Shown here: positions 26,019-34,570 of the stretch, one piece after another | How the letters are laid out: each line of letters starts with the position of its first letter | Numbering within the stretch: position 1 is the stretch's first letter | Assembly (NCBI RefSeq): GCF_016863635.1 | Contig: NZ_BOPG01000031.1 | Location: 117,064 to 181,063, forward strand | Source: Virgisporangium aurantiacum | Lineage (GTDB): Bacteria > Actinomycetota > Actinomycetes > Mycobacteriales > Micromonosporaceae | Reading direction: 5' to 3' | DNA: 64,000 nt | Made by a program: the position numbers and the translations under genes | Notes under the pieces: generated by a model | What the model saw: only the letters and a program-made list of their open reading frames with translations | Told to the model about the DNA's origin: nothing | Database searches by the model: none

Positions 26019-28490
26019 GTGCACGTCTTCGTCAGCCATGCGGGGCGGGACCGGGCGTGGGCCGAATGGGCCGGTTGGCAGATCATGTCGGCCGGCCACT
26101 CGGTCAGCTTGGACACCTGGGACTGGGCGGCCGGCGACAACTTCGTCGTCCGCATGCGCGACGCGCTCGAGAACGCCGACTGTGTGCTCGCGTTGTTCTC
26201 GTCCGCGTACTTCGAGGCGCACCGGTACACGACCGCGGAGTGGTCCGCGGCGTTGCTGCACGACGAGCAGCGGTCGCGCCGGCTCGTGCCGGTTCGTATC
26301 GAGGACGCCAACGTACCCAGCCTGCTCCGACCGTTGATCGCGCCGGCACTGTTCGGAATGCCGGAGGACCGGGCGCGGGAGACGCTGCTCGGCGCCGTCG
26401 GCGGCCCCGTCGGACCCGGTGACCGGCCACCGCACTTTCCGGGCGGTCCGGCGGTGTCCGCTTCGGCGGCTTCGGCTTCGGCTTCGGCTTCCGCGGCTTC
26501 GGCGGTGACCGTGTCCGGCCCGCGCCTGCCGGGTGTCCTGCCCGGCACGTGGAACGTGCCGCCGCGGAACCCCAGTTTCGTGGGCCGCGACGGGATGCTC
26601 ATCCGCCTGCGGGAACAACTGCTCGCCGGCGGTACCGCCCGCATTCAGGTGCTGCACGGGATCGGGGGCGTCGGCAAGACCCAACTGCTCGTCGAGTACT
26701 CGCACCGGTTCGCGAACGACTACGACCTGGCGTGGTGGATCCGCGCCGACCAGCCGGAGCTGATCGGGGAACAGCTGGCGGCGTCGGCCGCGGAGGCCGG
26801 AGTGACCGGAGCGGAGGCGGAGACCCGCCTCGCCGTCCGGGCGTTGGGTCGCCACCTGCGGACAACCGGCCGGTGGTTGCTGGTCTTCGACAACGCGGAG
26901 GACGCCGACGAGTTGCGCACCTGGCTGCCCGACGGACCCGGCCACGTGCTGATCTCGTCGCGGACGCCCGGCTGGCCCGAGGTCGGACACGTCATGGAGG
27001 TCGAGCTGTTCGCGCGTCGGGAGTCGGTCGCGCTGCTCCGGCGTCAGGTCTCCGGAATGACGAAGCCCGACGCCGACCGGCTGGCCGCCGCGCTGGCCGA
27101 CCTTCCGCTCGCGGTCGCCCAGGCGGCGGCGATTCTGGCCGAGACCGGGATGCCGGTCGCCGAGTATCTCGACCTTCTGGAGACCGAGGCGGCCAGGATT
27201 CTCGACGACGGCCGGCCGGTGTCCTACCCGGCGTCGCTCGCGGCGGCCGTCGCCCTGTCGATGGCCAGGCTGGAGGCGCAGGAGCCGGCCGGCTCGCAAC
27301 TGCTGCGGCTCTGCGCGTTCCTCGGCGCCGCGCCGATCCCGTTGACGCTCTTCTCGGCAGCCGCGAACAAACTCGGTGAACCCCTGTCGGCCATCGTCCG
27401 GGAACGGCGGGCGCTGCGGATCGTGGTGGGCAACGTCGGCCGGTTCGGACTGGCCCGGGTCGACCAGGAGGGGCTTCAGCTGCACCCGTTGGTCCAGGCG
27501 GTCGTCCGAGGGCAACTGGCGGAGCCGCGCCAGGCGGAGTTCCGCCGGATCATCCACCGGGTGCTCGCCGTGGCCCGCCCCGGCCGTCCGGACGATCCGG
27601 CGACGTGGCACCCCTGGGCCAGGCTGCTTCCCCACCTGCTGGTGGCCGTCGCGAGCGACGCGGACGACGACACCCGGGCCGTCCTGTTGGAGGCCTGCCG
27701 GTACCTGCTGGTGCGGGGAGACACCCAGGCCGGTCTCGACCTGGCCCGGCAGCTCGTCGACGATTGGCGAACCCGCCTCGGGCCGGAGCACCCGCACACC
27801 CTGACGGCTGCCGTGCGCGTCGGGCACGGGCTGTCACATCTCGGCCGGTATGCCGAAGCGCTCGGGTACTACGAGAACGTGATGGTGACGTCGGATCGGC
27901 TGTTCGGGTCCGACCACCCGGACACCCTGCACGCTGCCAACGGTGTCGCGGTCAATCTCCGCCTGCTCGGCAGCGCGGACGCGGCACGCACCCTGAACGA
28001 GGAGACGTTGTCCCGACGGCGTCACGTGCTCGGCGAGCACCACATCGACACCCTGTTGTCGGCCACGAATCTCGCGGCCGACCTGAGAGTTCTCGGCGAC
28101 CTCGCCGCCGCGATGGAGTTGCACGACAAGACGTTCCGGCGGTATCGCGAGATTCTGGGCGAGTCGCACCCGGACACCCTGCGGGCGGCCCACAACCTCG
28201 CGGAAGACCTGCGCCTGCTGGGTCGGACCGACGACGCCCGGCAGTTGGAGGAACGCACCCTCGCCGAGCGGCGCGAGGTGCTCGGCGAGGACCACCCCGA
28301 CACGTTGCGTTCGGCCCTGCATCTCGCCGAGGACCAGTTGCTGCTGGGCAACACGACCGCGGCTCACGAACTGGCCGGGCAGACGCTTCCGCGGTTGCGC
28401 AAGGTGCTCGGCGACGACGATCCGGACATGGCCAGGTGTCTCGCCCTGCTCGCGGAGGTCTCGCCCCCCGACCACCCGGTTGCTCACTGA
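26019..28490 (+). CDS. TIR-NB-ARC-TPR (STAND/NLR-like) protein
   Basis: An 823-residue protein with a TIR_2-type domain at about 1-125 (HVFVSHAGRDRAWAEW, WDWAAGD; Glu74 in TTAEWSAAL is the candidate NADase residue). A Ser/Ala linker covers about 147-162. An NB-ARC ATPase follows from 187 (FVGRDGM, Walker A GIGGVGKT at 214-221, Walker B-like LLVFDNAED near 292). The C-terminal third has tetratricopeptide repeats spaced 42 residues apart with the recurrent phrase HPDTL. This is the architecture of bacterial NLR-like sensors that destroy NAD or recruit partners on recognising a trigger. The GTG start lies one base after the carbamoyltransferase stop. The end overlaps the convergent glycosidase by seven bases. 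Confidence 0.88.
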   Translation: MHVFVSHAGRDRAWAEWAGWQIMSAGHSVSLDTWDWAAGDNFVVRMRDALENADCVLALFSSAYFEAHRYTTAEWSAALLHDEQRSRRLVPVRIEDANVPSLLRPLIAPALFGMPEDRARETLLGAVGGPVGPGDRPPHFPGGPAVSASAASASASASAASAVTVSGPRLPGVLPGTWNVPPRNPSFVGRDGMLIRLREQLLAGGTARIQVLHGIGGVGKTQLLVEYSHRFANDYDLAWWIRADQPELIGEQLAASAAEAGVTGAEAETRLAVRALGRHLRTTGRWLLVFDNAEDADELRTWLPDGPGHVLISSRTPGWPEVGHVMEVELFARRESVALLRRQVSGMTKPDADRLAAALADLPLAVAQAAAILAETGMPVAEYLDLLETEAARILDDGRPVSYPASLAAAVALSMARLEAQEPAGSQLLRLCAFLGAAPIPLTLFSAAANKLGEPLSAIVRERRALRIVVGNVGRFGLARVDQEGLQLHPLVQAVVRGQLAEPRQAEFRRIIHRVLAVARPGRPDDPATWHPWARLLPHLLVAVASDADDDTRAVLLEACRYLLVRGDTQAGLDLARQLVDDWRTRLGPEHPHTLTAAVRVGHGLSHLGRYAEALGYYENVMVTSDRLFGSDHPDTLHAANGVAVNLRLLGSADAARTLNEETLSRRRHVLGEHHIDTLLSATNLAADLRVLGDLAAAMELHDKTFRRYREILGESHPDTLRAAHNLAEDLRLLGRTDDARQLEERTLAERREVLGEDHPDTLRSALHLAEDQLLLGNTTAAHELAGQTLPRLRKVLGDDDPDMARCLALLAEVSPPDHPVAH
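26459..26505 (+). repeat. GGCTTC-type hexamer tandem repeat inside the TIR-NLR gene
   Basis: Imperfect tandem copies of the hexamer CTTCGG encode the Ser-Ala linker between the TIR and NB-ARC domains. Slippage here would change linker length by two residues per unit and keep the frame, so length variation between strains would be tolerated. Confidence 0.7.
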
Positions 28491-30010
28491 ACGACGGTGT
28501 TGCTCGCCCAGGTCGGCTTCGGCGGGGCCGGGTTGTGCGCGTACAGCACGAGGTTGCCGTCGTCCTGCAGCCAGAGGGTCGAGTCACCCTTGCCGCTGGT
28601 GCCGGACGCCCACAGCGCGTTGTCGGCCTGGTCGTACAGGACGAGGTTGCCGTCGTGCTGGTTGGAGAGCCGGTACGCGCGCTGGTTCCCCTGGACCCAG
28701 CTGGCCCTCGGGGTGCCGGTGCGGACGTCGTAGAGCACCAGGTTGCCGTCGGCCTGCATCCACAGCGTGAACCGGCCGTCGTTGGACGTCATCGCCGCGC
28801 CGCGGAACAGCGACCGGCCGGGGGAGAGCGCCGCCAGCCAGGTGTCCCCGGACAACGCCGCGCGGACGTCGCTGTACATCGGCTCCTTGGGATTGCCGTC
28901 GTTGTCGCGCAGCCCGAAGTGGCACTCGCCCTCGTTCGGGTTGGCGCACAACGCAAACTCCTTCTGGGTGTCCTGGAAGGAGTAGACGAACAGCGGCCCG
29001 GTGTACGGCCGGGACCGCCACATCCGTACGCCCTCCTCGAGGGCGTCGCGGACGTGCTCCGGTGACTGGGGTTGCCGCGAGCCGGCGCTGGGGAACCCGA
29101 ACTCGGTGGCCCAGATCTTCTTCGCCGCGTCGCCGTGGCGGACCATCACGTCGCGCAGCGCCGCGAGGCCGCCGCAGGCGGGATCGTCGGGCCCGAACCC
29201 GGACCAGAACCGGTACCAGTCCCGGTCGCACGGGATCTTCGCGTACGACGGGAGGTGGCCGCCGCCCCAGTCGGGGTACGGGTGGTAGGCCACGGCGTCG
29301 AAGTAGCCGCCAAAGTTGTGCTGGTAGGCCCACTCCAGCCAGTCCCGGGCCTCGTTGTCGTTGTAGATCCGGTTGTTCACCGTGTAGGCGTCGCCGCCCG
29401 CCGAGCCGCCGGCCAGCACCACGCAGCCGGCACAGCCCGCTTTCACCTGCTGGTAGGCGATCCTCGTCAGCTCCCAGTAGCGGCCTGCGCGCACGTCGAC
29501 GCTGTTGTCGCCGTAGTTGCCGAACGCGCTGATGTTCGGCTCGTTCCACACCTCGTACGCCTGCACTCTGGGCCCGAAGTGGGCCACCGCCTGCGCCACG
29601 ATGGCGGCCCAGGCGCCGTCGTCGGTCGGGAAGTAGTTGTTGGCGCGGCCACCGTTCGCCCACGGCACCGAGTAGTCCAGAATCAGCAGGACGCGCACGC
29701 CCTGCGCGTAGGCCGCGTCGACCATGGCGTCGAGCGCGGTCCAGTTGAGCGGGCAGGTGGCGCACGGCTGCACCTGGTCCCAGAACAGGTCGATGCGGAT
29801 GATCGGCTTCTTGGCGCCGACGTAGGCGTCCATGTCGGCGATCCGCCCGGCCCGGCCGGCCGGGTCACTGCCGTCGATGAACCCGACATCGGCCGACGTG
29901 AAGACGTACGGATCCGGAATCGGAACCGGGTCGGCGGTGGCCTTACCGCCGACAACCACCGCCGCGACGATGACGGCGACGGACATGGCTCGCGCCCAGA
30001 ATTTGCGCAT
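28484..30010 (-). CDS. Secreted glycoside hydrolase with C-terminal bulb-type lectin domain
   Basis: A 508-residue exported protein. The signal peptide covers about residues 1-27 (basic start, hydrophobic AVIVAAVVVGG, then KATA before DPVP). The clan GH-A barrel resembles GH39 and related glycosidases, with acid/base Glu157 in VWNEPN and nucleophile Glu303 in ATEFGFP. From about 390 to the end is a mannose-binding bulb lectin (B_lectin) domain with three QxDGNLVLY repeats. It probably hydrolyses a polysaccharide outside the cell while the lectin holds it to mannose-type sugars. The ATG at 30010 has GGGGGAGG five bases upstream. It is convergent with, and overlaps, the TIR-NLR gene, and is probably unrelated to it in function. 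Confidence 0.82.
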   Translation of the reverse strand: MRKFWARAMSVAVIVAAVVVGGKATADPVPIPDPYVFTSADVGFIDGSDPAGRAGRIADMDAYVGAKKPIIRIDLFWDQVQPCATCPLNWTALDAMVDAAYAQGVRVLLILDYSVPWANGGRANNYFPTDDGAWAAIVAQAVAHFGPRVQAYEVWNEPNISAFGNYGDNSVDVRAGRYWELTRIAYQQVKAGCAGCVVLAGGSAGGDAYTVNNRIYNDNEARDWLEWAYQHNFGGYFDAVAYHPYPDWGGGHLPSYAKIPCDRDWYRFWSGFGPDDPACGGLAALRDVMVRHGDAAKKIWATEFGFPSAGSRQPQSPEHVRDALEEGVRMWRSRPYTGPLFVYSFQDTQKEFALCANPNEGECHFGLRDNDGNPKEPMYSDVRAALSGDTWLAALSPGRSLFRGAAMTSNDGRFTLWMQADGNLVLYDVRTGTPRASWVQGNQRAYRLSNQHDGNLVLYDQADNALWASGTSGKGDSTLWLQDDGNLVLYAHNPAPPKPTWASNTVVQ

Positions 30011-30103
30011 GAGTACCTCCCCCGTTGGCAACGGAGATTACCAGGTATCGATGAACACAAGATCATGGGAACGGTCGGCCGCGAGCACACCCGCCAACTC
30101 CGA

Positions 30104-30149
30104 ATCTTGGAAATCTGTGGTTGCCATGGCGACCATCGTTTTCCAAGAT
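30104..30149 (-). terminator. Nested hairpin, second copy of the ATCTTGGA element
   Basis: Arms ATCTTGGAAA (30104-30113) and TTTCCAAGAT (30140-30149) enclose a second hairpin formed around GGTTGCCATGGCGACC. The layout and the outer-arm core match the element at 14108-14155. It lies 64 bases downstream of the minus-strand HEAT/TIR-like gene, and upstream of the glycosidase gene on the same strand. The rest of the 203-base gap 30011-30213 should hold the glycosidase promoter, which I could not pick out. Confidence 0.55.
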
Positions 30150-30213
30150 CCACGAGCGGTCGGGGCGGCAAGCCGGGTGGGATCCCGGCACCGCGTCAAT
30201 GCGGTACCTCCGC

Positions 30214-31830
30214 TCACGCGGACGGTGTGACGTCGTGGACCTCGACGCTCACGACGTCACGGATCGCCCGGGCCCGGGCGAGCGCCGCGCGCACCCGGAT
30301 CCGCTCCATCGGCTCCGATTCCTCCCGGCGGCCGTCCGGGAACGTGGCGACCACCTGGAACAGCCGCGTCGGGAAGAGCTCGTCCGACGGCCAGGGACTG
30401 TCCAGGCGGGTCGGAAGCCACCGCAGCCTGCCCTCGGCCTCGAGCGTGCGGGCGAGTTCCATCTCCAGGTCGATCGGGGTCTTCCCGGTGCGTGGCGGTC
30501 CGGCGAGATAGTCGACGAGTTCGTCGGTCAGCAGCGGAACGAAGTGCGTGCAGCCGTAGAGGAGCAGGAGCACGTCGTAGGCCGTCAGGTGCTTGTCGAG
30601 GTGGCGGGGATCGCGGTCGAAGACCAGGTCGTATCCGCGGCCGAACAGCGCACCGGCGAAGAAGTCGAGGCCGCCGCTCGTGTCGACCGCGTGGCTCCAG
30701 CGGTAGGAGAGGAAGAGCCTCGGTGACCCGACGGCGCGGATCGGTTCCTCCCCGGCGGCCTCTGCTTGCTGGTCCTGGTCGAGGAGGTCCGGATCCCAGG
30801 TGAGCACCCCCCACTGCTGGTTGCTCTCGCGGGGCGCCCGCAGCGCGAACAGGACGCCGCGCGAGTCGGGTGCCGGGTCCTCGGAACGGGCGAGGTCGTG
30901 GTGGGTGAGACGGGCCAGCTCGTCACGCGTCCACTCGCGGCCGGTACGCGCGCGCAGGTCGGCGAGGGCCGCGTCGACGGCGGCCGCGGCGTCGGTGGCG
31001 TACGGCCCGGGCGGCGCCGCGATCCCGTCGACGGCCGGCGCGTCGGCCATGACCCGGCCGCGGAAGTTCACGAACCTGTTCCACAACTCCGGCCACGAGG
31101 TGCGGATCAGTTGGAGTGCGTACTGGGCGTCCCGTGCCACCGACGGGTCGGCGTCGTAGATCAGCGACAGGAAGAGCCAGAAGTAGCGCCGTGGCGGTTC
31201 CGCGTTCGACAGCGGGATCGGCGTCATGGCGCGGAGCACCTCGAGGTGCCGCTCCGGCGGTTCGGTGGACAGGTCGGAGGCGATCGCGTGCGCGGCCTGG
31301 ATCCGGAACTCGGGGCCCCGGCCGGCCATCAGCTCGATCAGGCGCGCGCCGTCGTCGGTGTCGCGCAGCTTGCAGGCGATCCGGCCGAGATAGGACCGCG
31401 TGACCTTGTCGGCGTCGCCCGGTGCGGCGTCGAGACGGACGATCAGCTCGGCGAGCGTGTCGACGTCGACCTTCGCGCGGTCGAAGTCGGACGCCTTCGA
31501 GTACGCGGCGACGGCGGCGGTTCTCGCGCGGGGATGCGGGCGGTGCGCCCAGCCGCGCACGACGGGCGCGAAGTCGTCGGAGCGGAGCAGGCAACCGGCG
31601 AGCGCCTCGGCGGCGAGCATCATCGGGTGGTACGCCTGCCGCGCGAGACCCTCGACCAGCGCGATCACGTCGTCGAACACCGCCGGGTCCTCGGCGCCGA
31701 CGCGCGCGATCGTGTCGAAGAAACGGTCGGCGGACTCGTTGAGTTTCGCGCCCATGAAGACGGAGGCGGTCGCGGCGAGTTGGAAACGCTGGACGACCAG
31801 CGTGCGATCAGCGGACGGCACCGGACGCAT
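30214..31830 (-). CDS. Helical-repeat protein with C-terminal TIR-like domain
   Basis: A 538-residue protein that I do not recognise as a named family. Residues 1-260 are alpha-helical with HEAT/armadillo-like spacing (for example RARTAAVAAYSKASDFDRAK, FRIQAAHAIASDL). Residues 370-475 read as a TIR-like fold: RLFLSYRWSH in place of the first strand, DLVFDRDPRHLDK as the DP-containing segment and PIDLEMELA, where Glu456 or Glu458 could take the place of the NADase Glu. No signal or membrane segment is present. The likely reading is a sensor scaffold fused to a TIR-type effector. It is divergent from the ABC exporter across a large palindrome. The ATG has no ribosome site, so it may be translated leaderless. 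Confidence 0.7.
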   Translation of the reverse strand: MRPVPSADRTLVVQRFQLAATASVFMGAKLNESADRFFDTIARVGAEDPAVFDDVIALVEGLARQAYHPMMLAAEALAGCLLRSDDFAPVVRGWAHRPHPRARTAAVAAYSKASDFDRAKVDVDTLAELIVRLDAAPGDADKVTRSYLGRIACKLRDTDDGARLIELMAGRGPEFRIQAAHAIASDLSTEPPERHLEVLRAMTPIPLSNAEPPRRYFWLFLSLIYDADPSVARDAQYALQLIRTSWPELWNRFVNFRGRVMADAPAVDGIAAPPGPYATDAAAAVDAALADLRARTGREWTRDELARLTHHDLARSEDPAPDSRGVLFALRAPRESNQQWGVLTWDPDLLDQDQQAEAAGEEPIRAVGSPRLFLSYRWSHAVDTSGGLDFFAGALFGRGYDLVFDRDPRHLDKHLTAYDVLLLLYGCTHFVPLLTDELVDYLAGPPRTGKTPIDLEMELARTLEAEGRLRWLPTRLDSPWPSDELFPTRLFQVVATFPDGRREESEPMERIRVRAALARARAIRDVVSVEVHDVTPSA

Positions 31831-31857
31831 CCAAGGACGGTATCGCGTTGACTTGTA

Positions 31858-31893
31858 GCAAGCTTTGTCTCACCATATTGAGACAAAGCTTGC
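31858..31893. promoter_or_regulatory. Perfect 15-base palindrome in the divergent promoter
   Basis: Arms GCAAGCTTTGTCTCA (31858-31872) and TGAGACAAAGCTTGC (31879-31893) are exactly complementary with CCATAT between. The element fills most of the 86-base region between the HEAT/TIR-like gene and the ABC exporter and follows TTGACT (31848-31853). Such long perfect dyads over a promoter are typical operators for TetR- or PadR-type repressors. No regulator gene is adjacent. Confidence 0.6.
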
Positions 31894-31916
31894 GACATCT
31901 GGGCGAGGGGAGCGAC

Positions 31917-32642
31917 ATGACCGACGGGCTTGACGTCGACGGAATCTCGAAACGGTACGGCGAGGTGGTCGCCCTGCGGGACATGACCTTCGACGTCCGC
32001 GCGGGGGAGCTCTACGGGTTCGTCGGGAGCAACGGCGCCGGCAAGACCACCGCGATGCGGGTGATCCTGGGCGTGCTGGCGCCGGACGCGGGCGAGGTCC
32101 GGTGGGCCGGCCGGCCGCTGACGCTGTCGACCCGGCGCCGGATCGGCTACCTGCCGGAGGAGCGCGGGCTGTACCCGAAGATGACGGTCGGCAGCCAGCT
32201 GACCTACCTCGCCCGCCTGCACGGCATGTCCGCCGCCGCCGCGAAGGCCTCCACCGACCGGTGGCTCGAGCGCCTCGACGTCGCCGGTCGCCGCGACGAC
32301 GAGGTGCAGAAGCTGAGCCTGGGCAACCAGCAACGCGTCCAGCTCGCCGCGTCGCTGGTGCACGATCCGCGGGTCCTCGTGCTCGACGAGCCGTTCTCGG
32401 GCCTGGACCCGGTCGCGGTCGACGTGATGAGCGAGGTGCTGCGGGAGAAGGCCGCCGAGGGCATCCCGGTGATGTTCTCCAGCCACCAGCTCGACCTGGT
32501 CGAACGGCTCTGCGACCGGGTGGGCATCGTCCGCGGTGGGCGGATGGTCGCGATCGAGCCGGTGCGCGGGTCCGGCCAACGGCGGACCTCGGTGGCGGAC
32601 CTGTTCCGGCACGTCGTCAGCACGGACGGGAGTGACGCATGA
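31917..32642 (+). CDS. ABC exporter ATPase (DrrA/NatA-like)
   Basis: A 241-residue ATP-binding subunit of an ABC-2 type exporter. Walker A GSNGAGKTT is at 38-46, the signature LSLGNQQRVQL near 140, Walker B VLVLDEPFSGLDP near 160 and the switch His in MFSSHQLD near 190. The ATG at 31917 has GAGGGGAG upstream; the open frame starts earlier, within the palindrome, but that is not needed. It overlaps the permease start (ATGA). The pair could export sodium, a lipid or a drug; family resemblance to NatA is moderate and the substrate is not known. Confidence 0.9.
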   Translation: MTDGLDVDGISKRYGEVVALRDMTFDVRAGELYGFVGSNGAGKTTAMRVILGVLAPDAGEVRWAGRPLTLSTRRRIGYLPEERGLYPKMTVGSQLTYLARLHGMSAAAAKASTDRWLERLDVAGRRDDEVQKLSLGNQQRVQLAASLVHDPRVLVLDEPFSGLDPVAVDVMSEVLREKAAEGIPVMFSSHQLDLVERLCDRVGIVRGGRMVAIEPVRGSGQRRTSVADLFRHVVSTDGSDA

Positions 32643-33817
32643 CCGGCGTCGTGCGGCTCGTCGCCGGCCGCGAGATCAGCGCGCGCACAGGCTCGAAGGT
32701 GTACCGCATCAGCGGCGTCATCATGGTCCTCGCCGTGGTGGGCGCCGTCGTCGCCGCCAACCTGATCGGTGCCGGCGGAACGGACAGCACGGTCGGCTTC
32801 ACGCCGTCGGTGGCGCACCTGGCCGAACCGTTCCGGTCGGTGGCGTCGTCGGTCGGGGAGACCGTCACGACGAGCGCCGTCGACGAGACGGCCGGGGAGC
32901 GGCGGGTTCACGACGGCGAGCTCGACGCCCTGGTCACGGGCACGCCGGCCGCACTGCGGGTGGTCGTCAAGGAGGACCTGCCCGAGGACCTGCGCGTCGC
33001 CCTCACCGTGCTCGCCCGCCGGATCGCCCTCGACGAGCAGATCGCCCGCGTGGGCGGTGACCCGGTGGCGGTGAACAACGCCGTCGACTCGGTCACGTTC
33101 GCCGTGCGGACCCTCGACCCACCGCGCGAGCACGAGGGCGCCCGGCTGCTGCTCGCGTTCGCCGTCAGCTTCCTCGTGTACATGGCGATCATGATCTACG
33201 GACAGCTGGTGACGCAGGGCGTCGTGGAGGAGAAGACGAGCCGGATCGTCGAGATCCTCCTCGCGACGATCCGACCGTGGCAACTCATGGCCGGCAAGGT
33301 GCTGGGCATCGGGCTGGTCGGCCTGGCCCAACTCGCGGCCGTGCTGGCGGCGGGTCTGGCGACCGGCTACGCGACCGACTCGGTCACGTTCCCGTCCGGC
33401 CTCGCCGGCGGCACGGCACTCTGGGCGGTGGTGTGGTTCCTGCTCGGCTACGTCGTCTACGCACTCGTGTTCGCCGCCCTCGGCGCGCTCGTGTCCCGGC
33501 AGGAGGACGTCGGCGGCGTCACCGCGCCGGCCGTGCTGCTCATCGCCCTGCCGTACCTGGCCGGTGTCTTCGTCCTTCCGTCCGACCCCGACAACGGGTT
33601 CGTGGCGGTGCTGTCGCTCGTTCCGTTCTTCGCGCCGATCCTCATGCCGATGCGGTCGGCGCTCGGCGTCGCACCGGTATGGCAGGTGGCCGTGTCGATC
33701 GGTCTCACGCTGCTGCTCATCGTCGGGCTGGTGTGGTTGGCGGGGCGCATCTACCGCAACGCCGTCCTCCGCACGGGCGGCCGGGTCAAGGTCGTGGACG
33801 CCCTGCGGACGGAGTGA
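32639..33817 (+). CDS. ABC-2 exporter permease (NatB-like)
   Basis: A 392-residue permease with one N-terminal membrane helix (about 24-44, IMVLAVVGAVVAANLIGAGG). A large extracytoplasmic domain follows to about 165, and then come five or more helices in the C-terminal half (LLLAFAVSFLVYMAIMIYG, LVGLAQLAAVLAAGLATGY and others). This layout is that of the NatB/ABC-2 family. The signature VVEEKTSRIVEILLATIRPWQLMAGK lies just after the second helix. It pairs with the ATPase encoded just before, with a four-base overlap of the genes, and together they form a complete exporter. Confidence 0.88.
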   Translation: MTGVVRLVAGREISARTGSKVYRISGVIMVLAVVGAVVAANLIGAGGTDSTVGFTPSVAHLAEPFRSVASSVGETVTTSAVDETAGERRVHDGELDALVTGTPAALRVVVKEDLPEDLRVALTVLARRIALDEQIARVGGDPVAVNNAVDSVTFAVRTLDPPREHEGARLLLAFAVSFLVYMAIMIYGQLVTQGVVEEKTSRIVEILLATIRPWQLMAGKVLGIGLVGLAQLAAVLAAGLATGYATDSVTFPSGLAGGTALWAVVWFLLGYVVYALVFAALGALVSRQEDVGGVTAPAVLLIALPYLAGVFVLPSDPDNGFVAVLSLVPFFAPILMPMRSALGVAPVWQVAVSIGLTLLLIVGLVWLAGRIYRNAVLRTGGRVKVVDALRTE

Positions 33818-33829
33818 GAGTCTTCGACG

Positions 33830-34567
33830 GTGACGGGACCGGTGCTCGGGGACGCGTTCGGAAACCTGCTGCGCCGGTGCTGGGCCGCCGGCGGCGTGCC
33901 GGGCCGGGCCATCGAGGTCGTCGAGCGGGACGACGGGTTCGTCGGCGCCACCGATGCCTCCCGCTACATCAGCGGGGTCGACTCCTGGTCGCCGCAGGAG
34001 GCGGCGGTCCTGCCGCACGCACGGGGGCGGGTGCTGGACGTCGGCTGCGGCGCCGGGCGGCACATGATCGCACTGCGCGACCGGGGTCTCGAGGTGCACG
34101 GCGTCGACCCGTCGGCCGGGGCGGTGGCGGTGTGCCGCGACCGCGGCCTGGACGTCTCCCTCGGGGACATCGACCGGTTGCCGGCGGGGCCGTTCGACAC
34201 GCTGCTGCTGTTCGGGAACAACCTGGGCCTGCTCGGGTCGCCCGAATTGGCGCCCGGTCGGCTGGCGGCGCTCGGCGCGGTGGCGGCACCGGGCGCGCGG
34301 ATCCTGGGCTCGGGCACCGACCCGTACCGCACCGTCGACCCGGTGCACGCGGCCTACCACGCGCGCAACCGCGAGCGCGGGCGGTCCGGCGGCCAGTTGC
34401 GGCTGCGGGTCCGGCACGCGAACGTGGCGACGGACTGGTTCGAGTACTGGCTTCTCACCGTCGCGGAGTTGACCGACGTGCTGGCCGGGTCACCATGGCG
34501 GATCGACACCGTCGAGCCGGGGCCGGAAACCGACTCCAACTACGCGGTGGTCCTGGCCCTGCGCTGA
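33830..34567 (+). CDS. SAM-dependent class I methyltransferase
   Basis: A 245-residue methyltransferase with the SAM-binding motif VLDVGCGAGRH near residues 67-77, the acidic residue in HGVDPSAGAV near 92 and the later segment PFDTLLLFGNNLG. Its acceptor is unknown. The GTG start lies 12 bases after the exporter permease stop on the same strand, so it is likely to be cotranscribed, and may modify the compound that is exported. The stop lies three bases from the stop of the convergent IclR gene. Confidence 0.82.
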   Translation: MTGPVLGDAFGNLLRRCWAAGGVPGRAIEVVERDDGFVGATDASRYISGVDSWSPQEAAVLPHARGRVLDVGCGAGRHMIALRDRGLEVHGVDPSAGAVAVCRDRGLDVSLGDIDRLPAGPFDTLLLFGNNLGLLGSPELAPGRLAALGAVAAPGARILGSGTDPYRTVDPVHAAYHARNRERGRSGGQLRLRVRHANVATDWFEYWLLTVAELTDVLAGSPWRIDTVEPGPETDSNYAVVLALR

Positions 34568-34570
34568 CCG

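Noticed and set aside
26459..26505. Short CRISPR-like repeat
   Set aside because: It is an in-frame hexamer repeat that encodes a Ser/Ala linker, with no spacers.
24260..34567. Secondary metabolite gene cluster around the carbamoyltransferase
   Set aside because: No polyketide, peptide or aminoglycoside biosynthesis gene is nearby; only a methyltransferase and an exporter, which is not enough.
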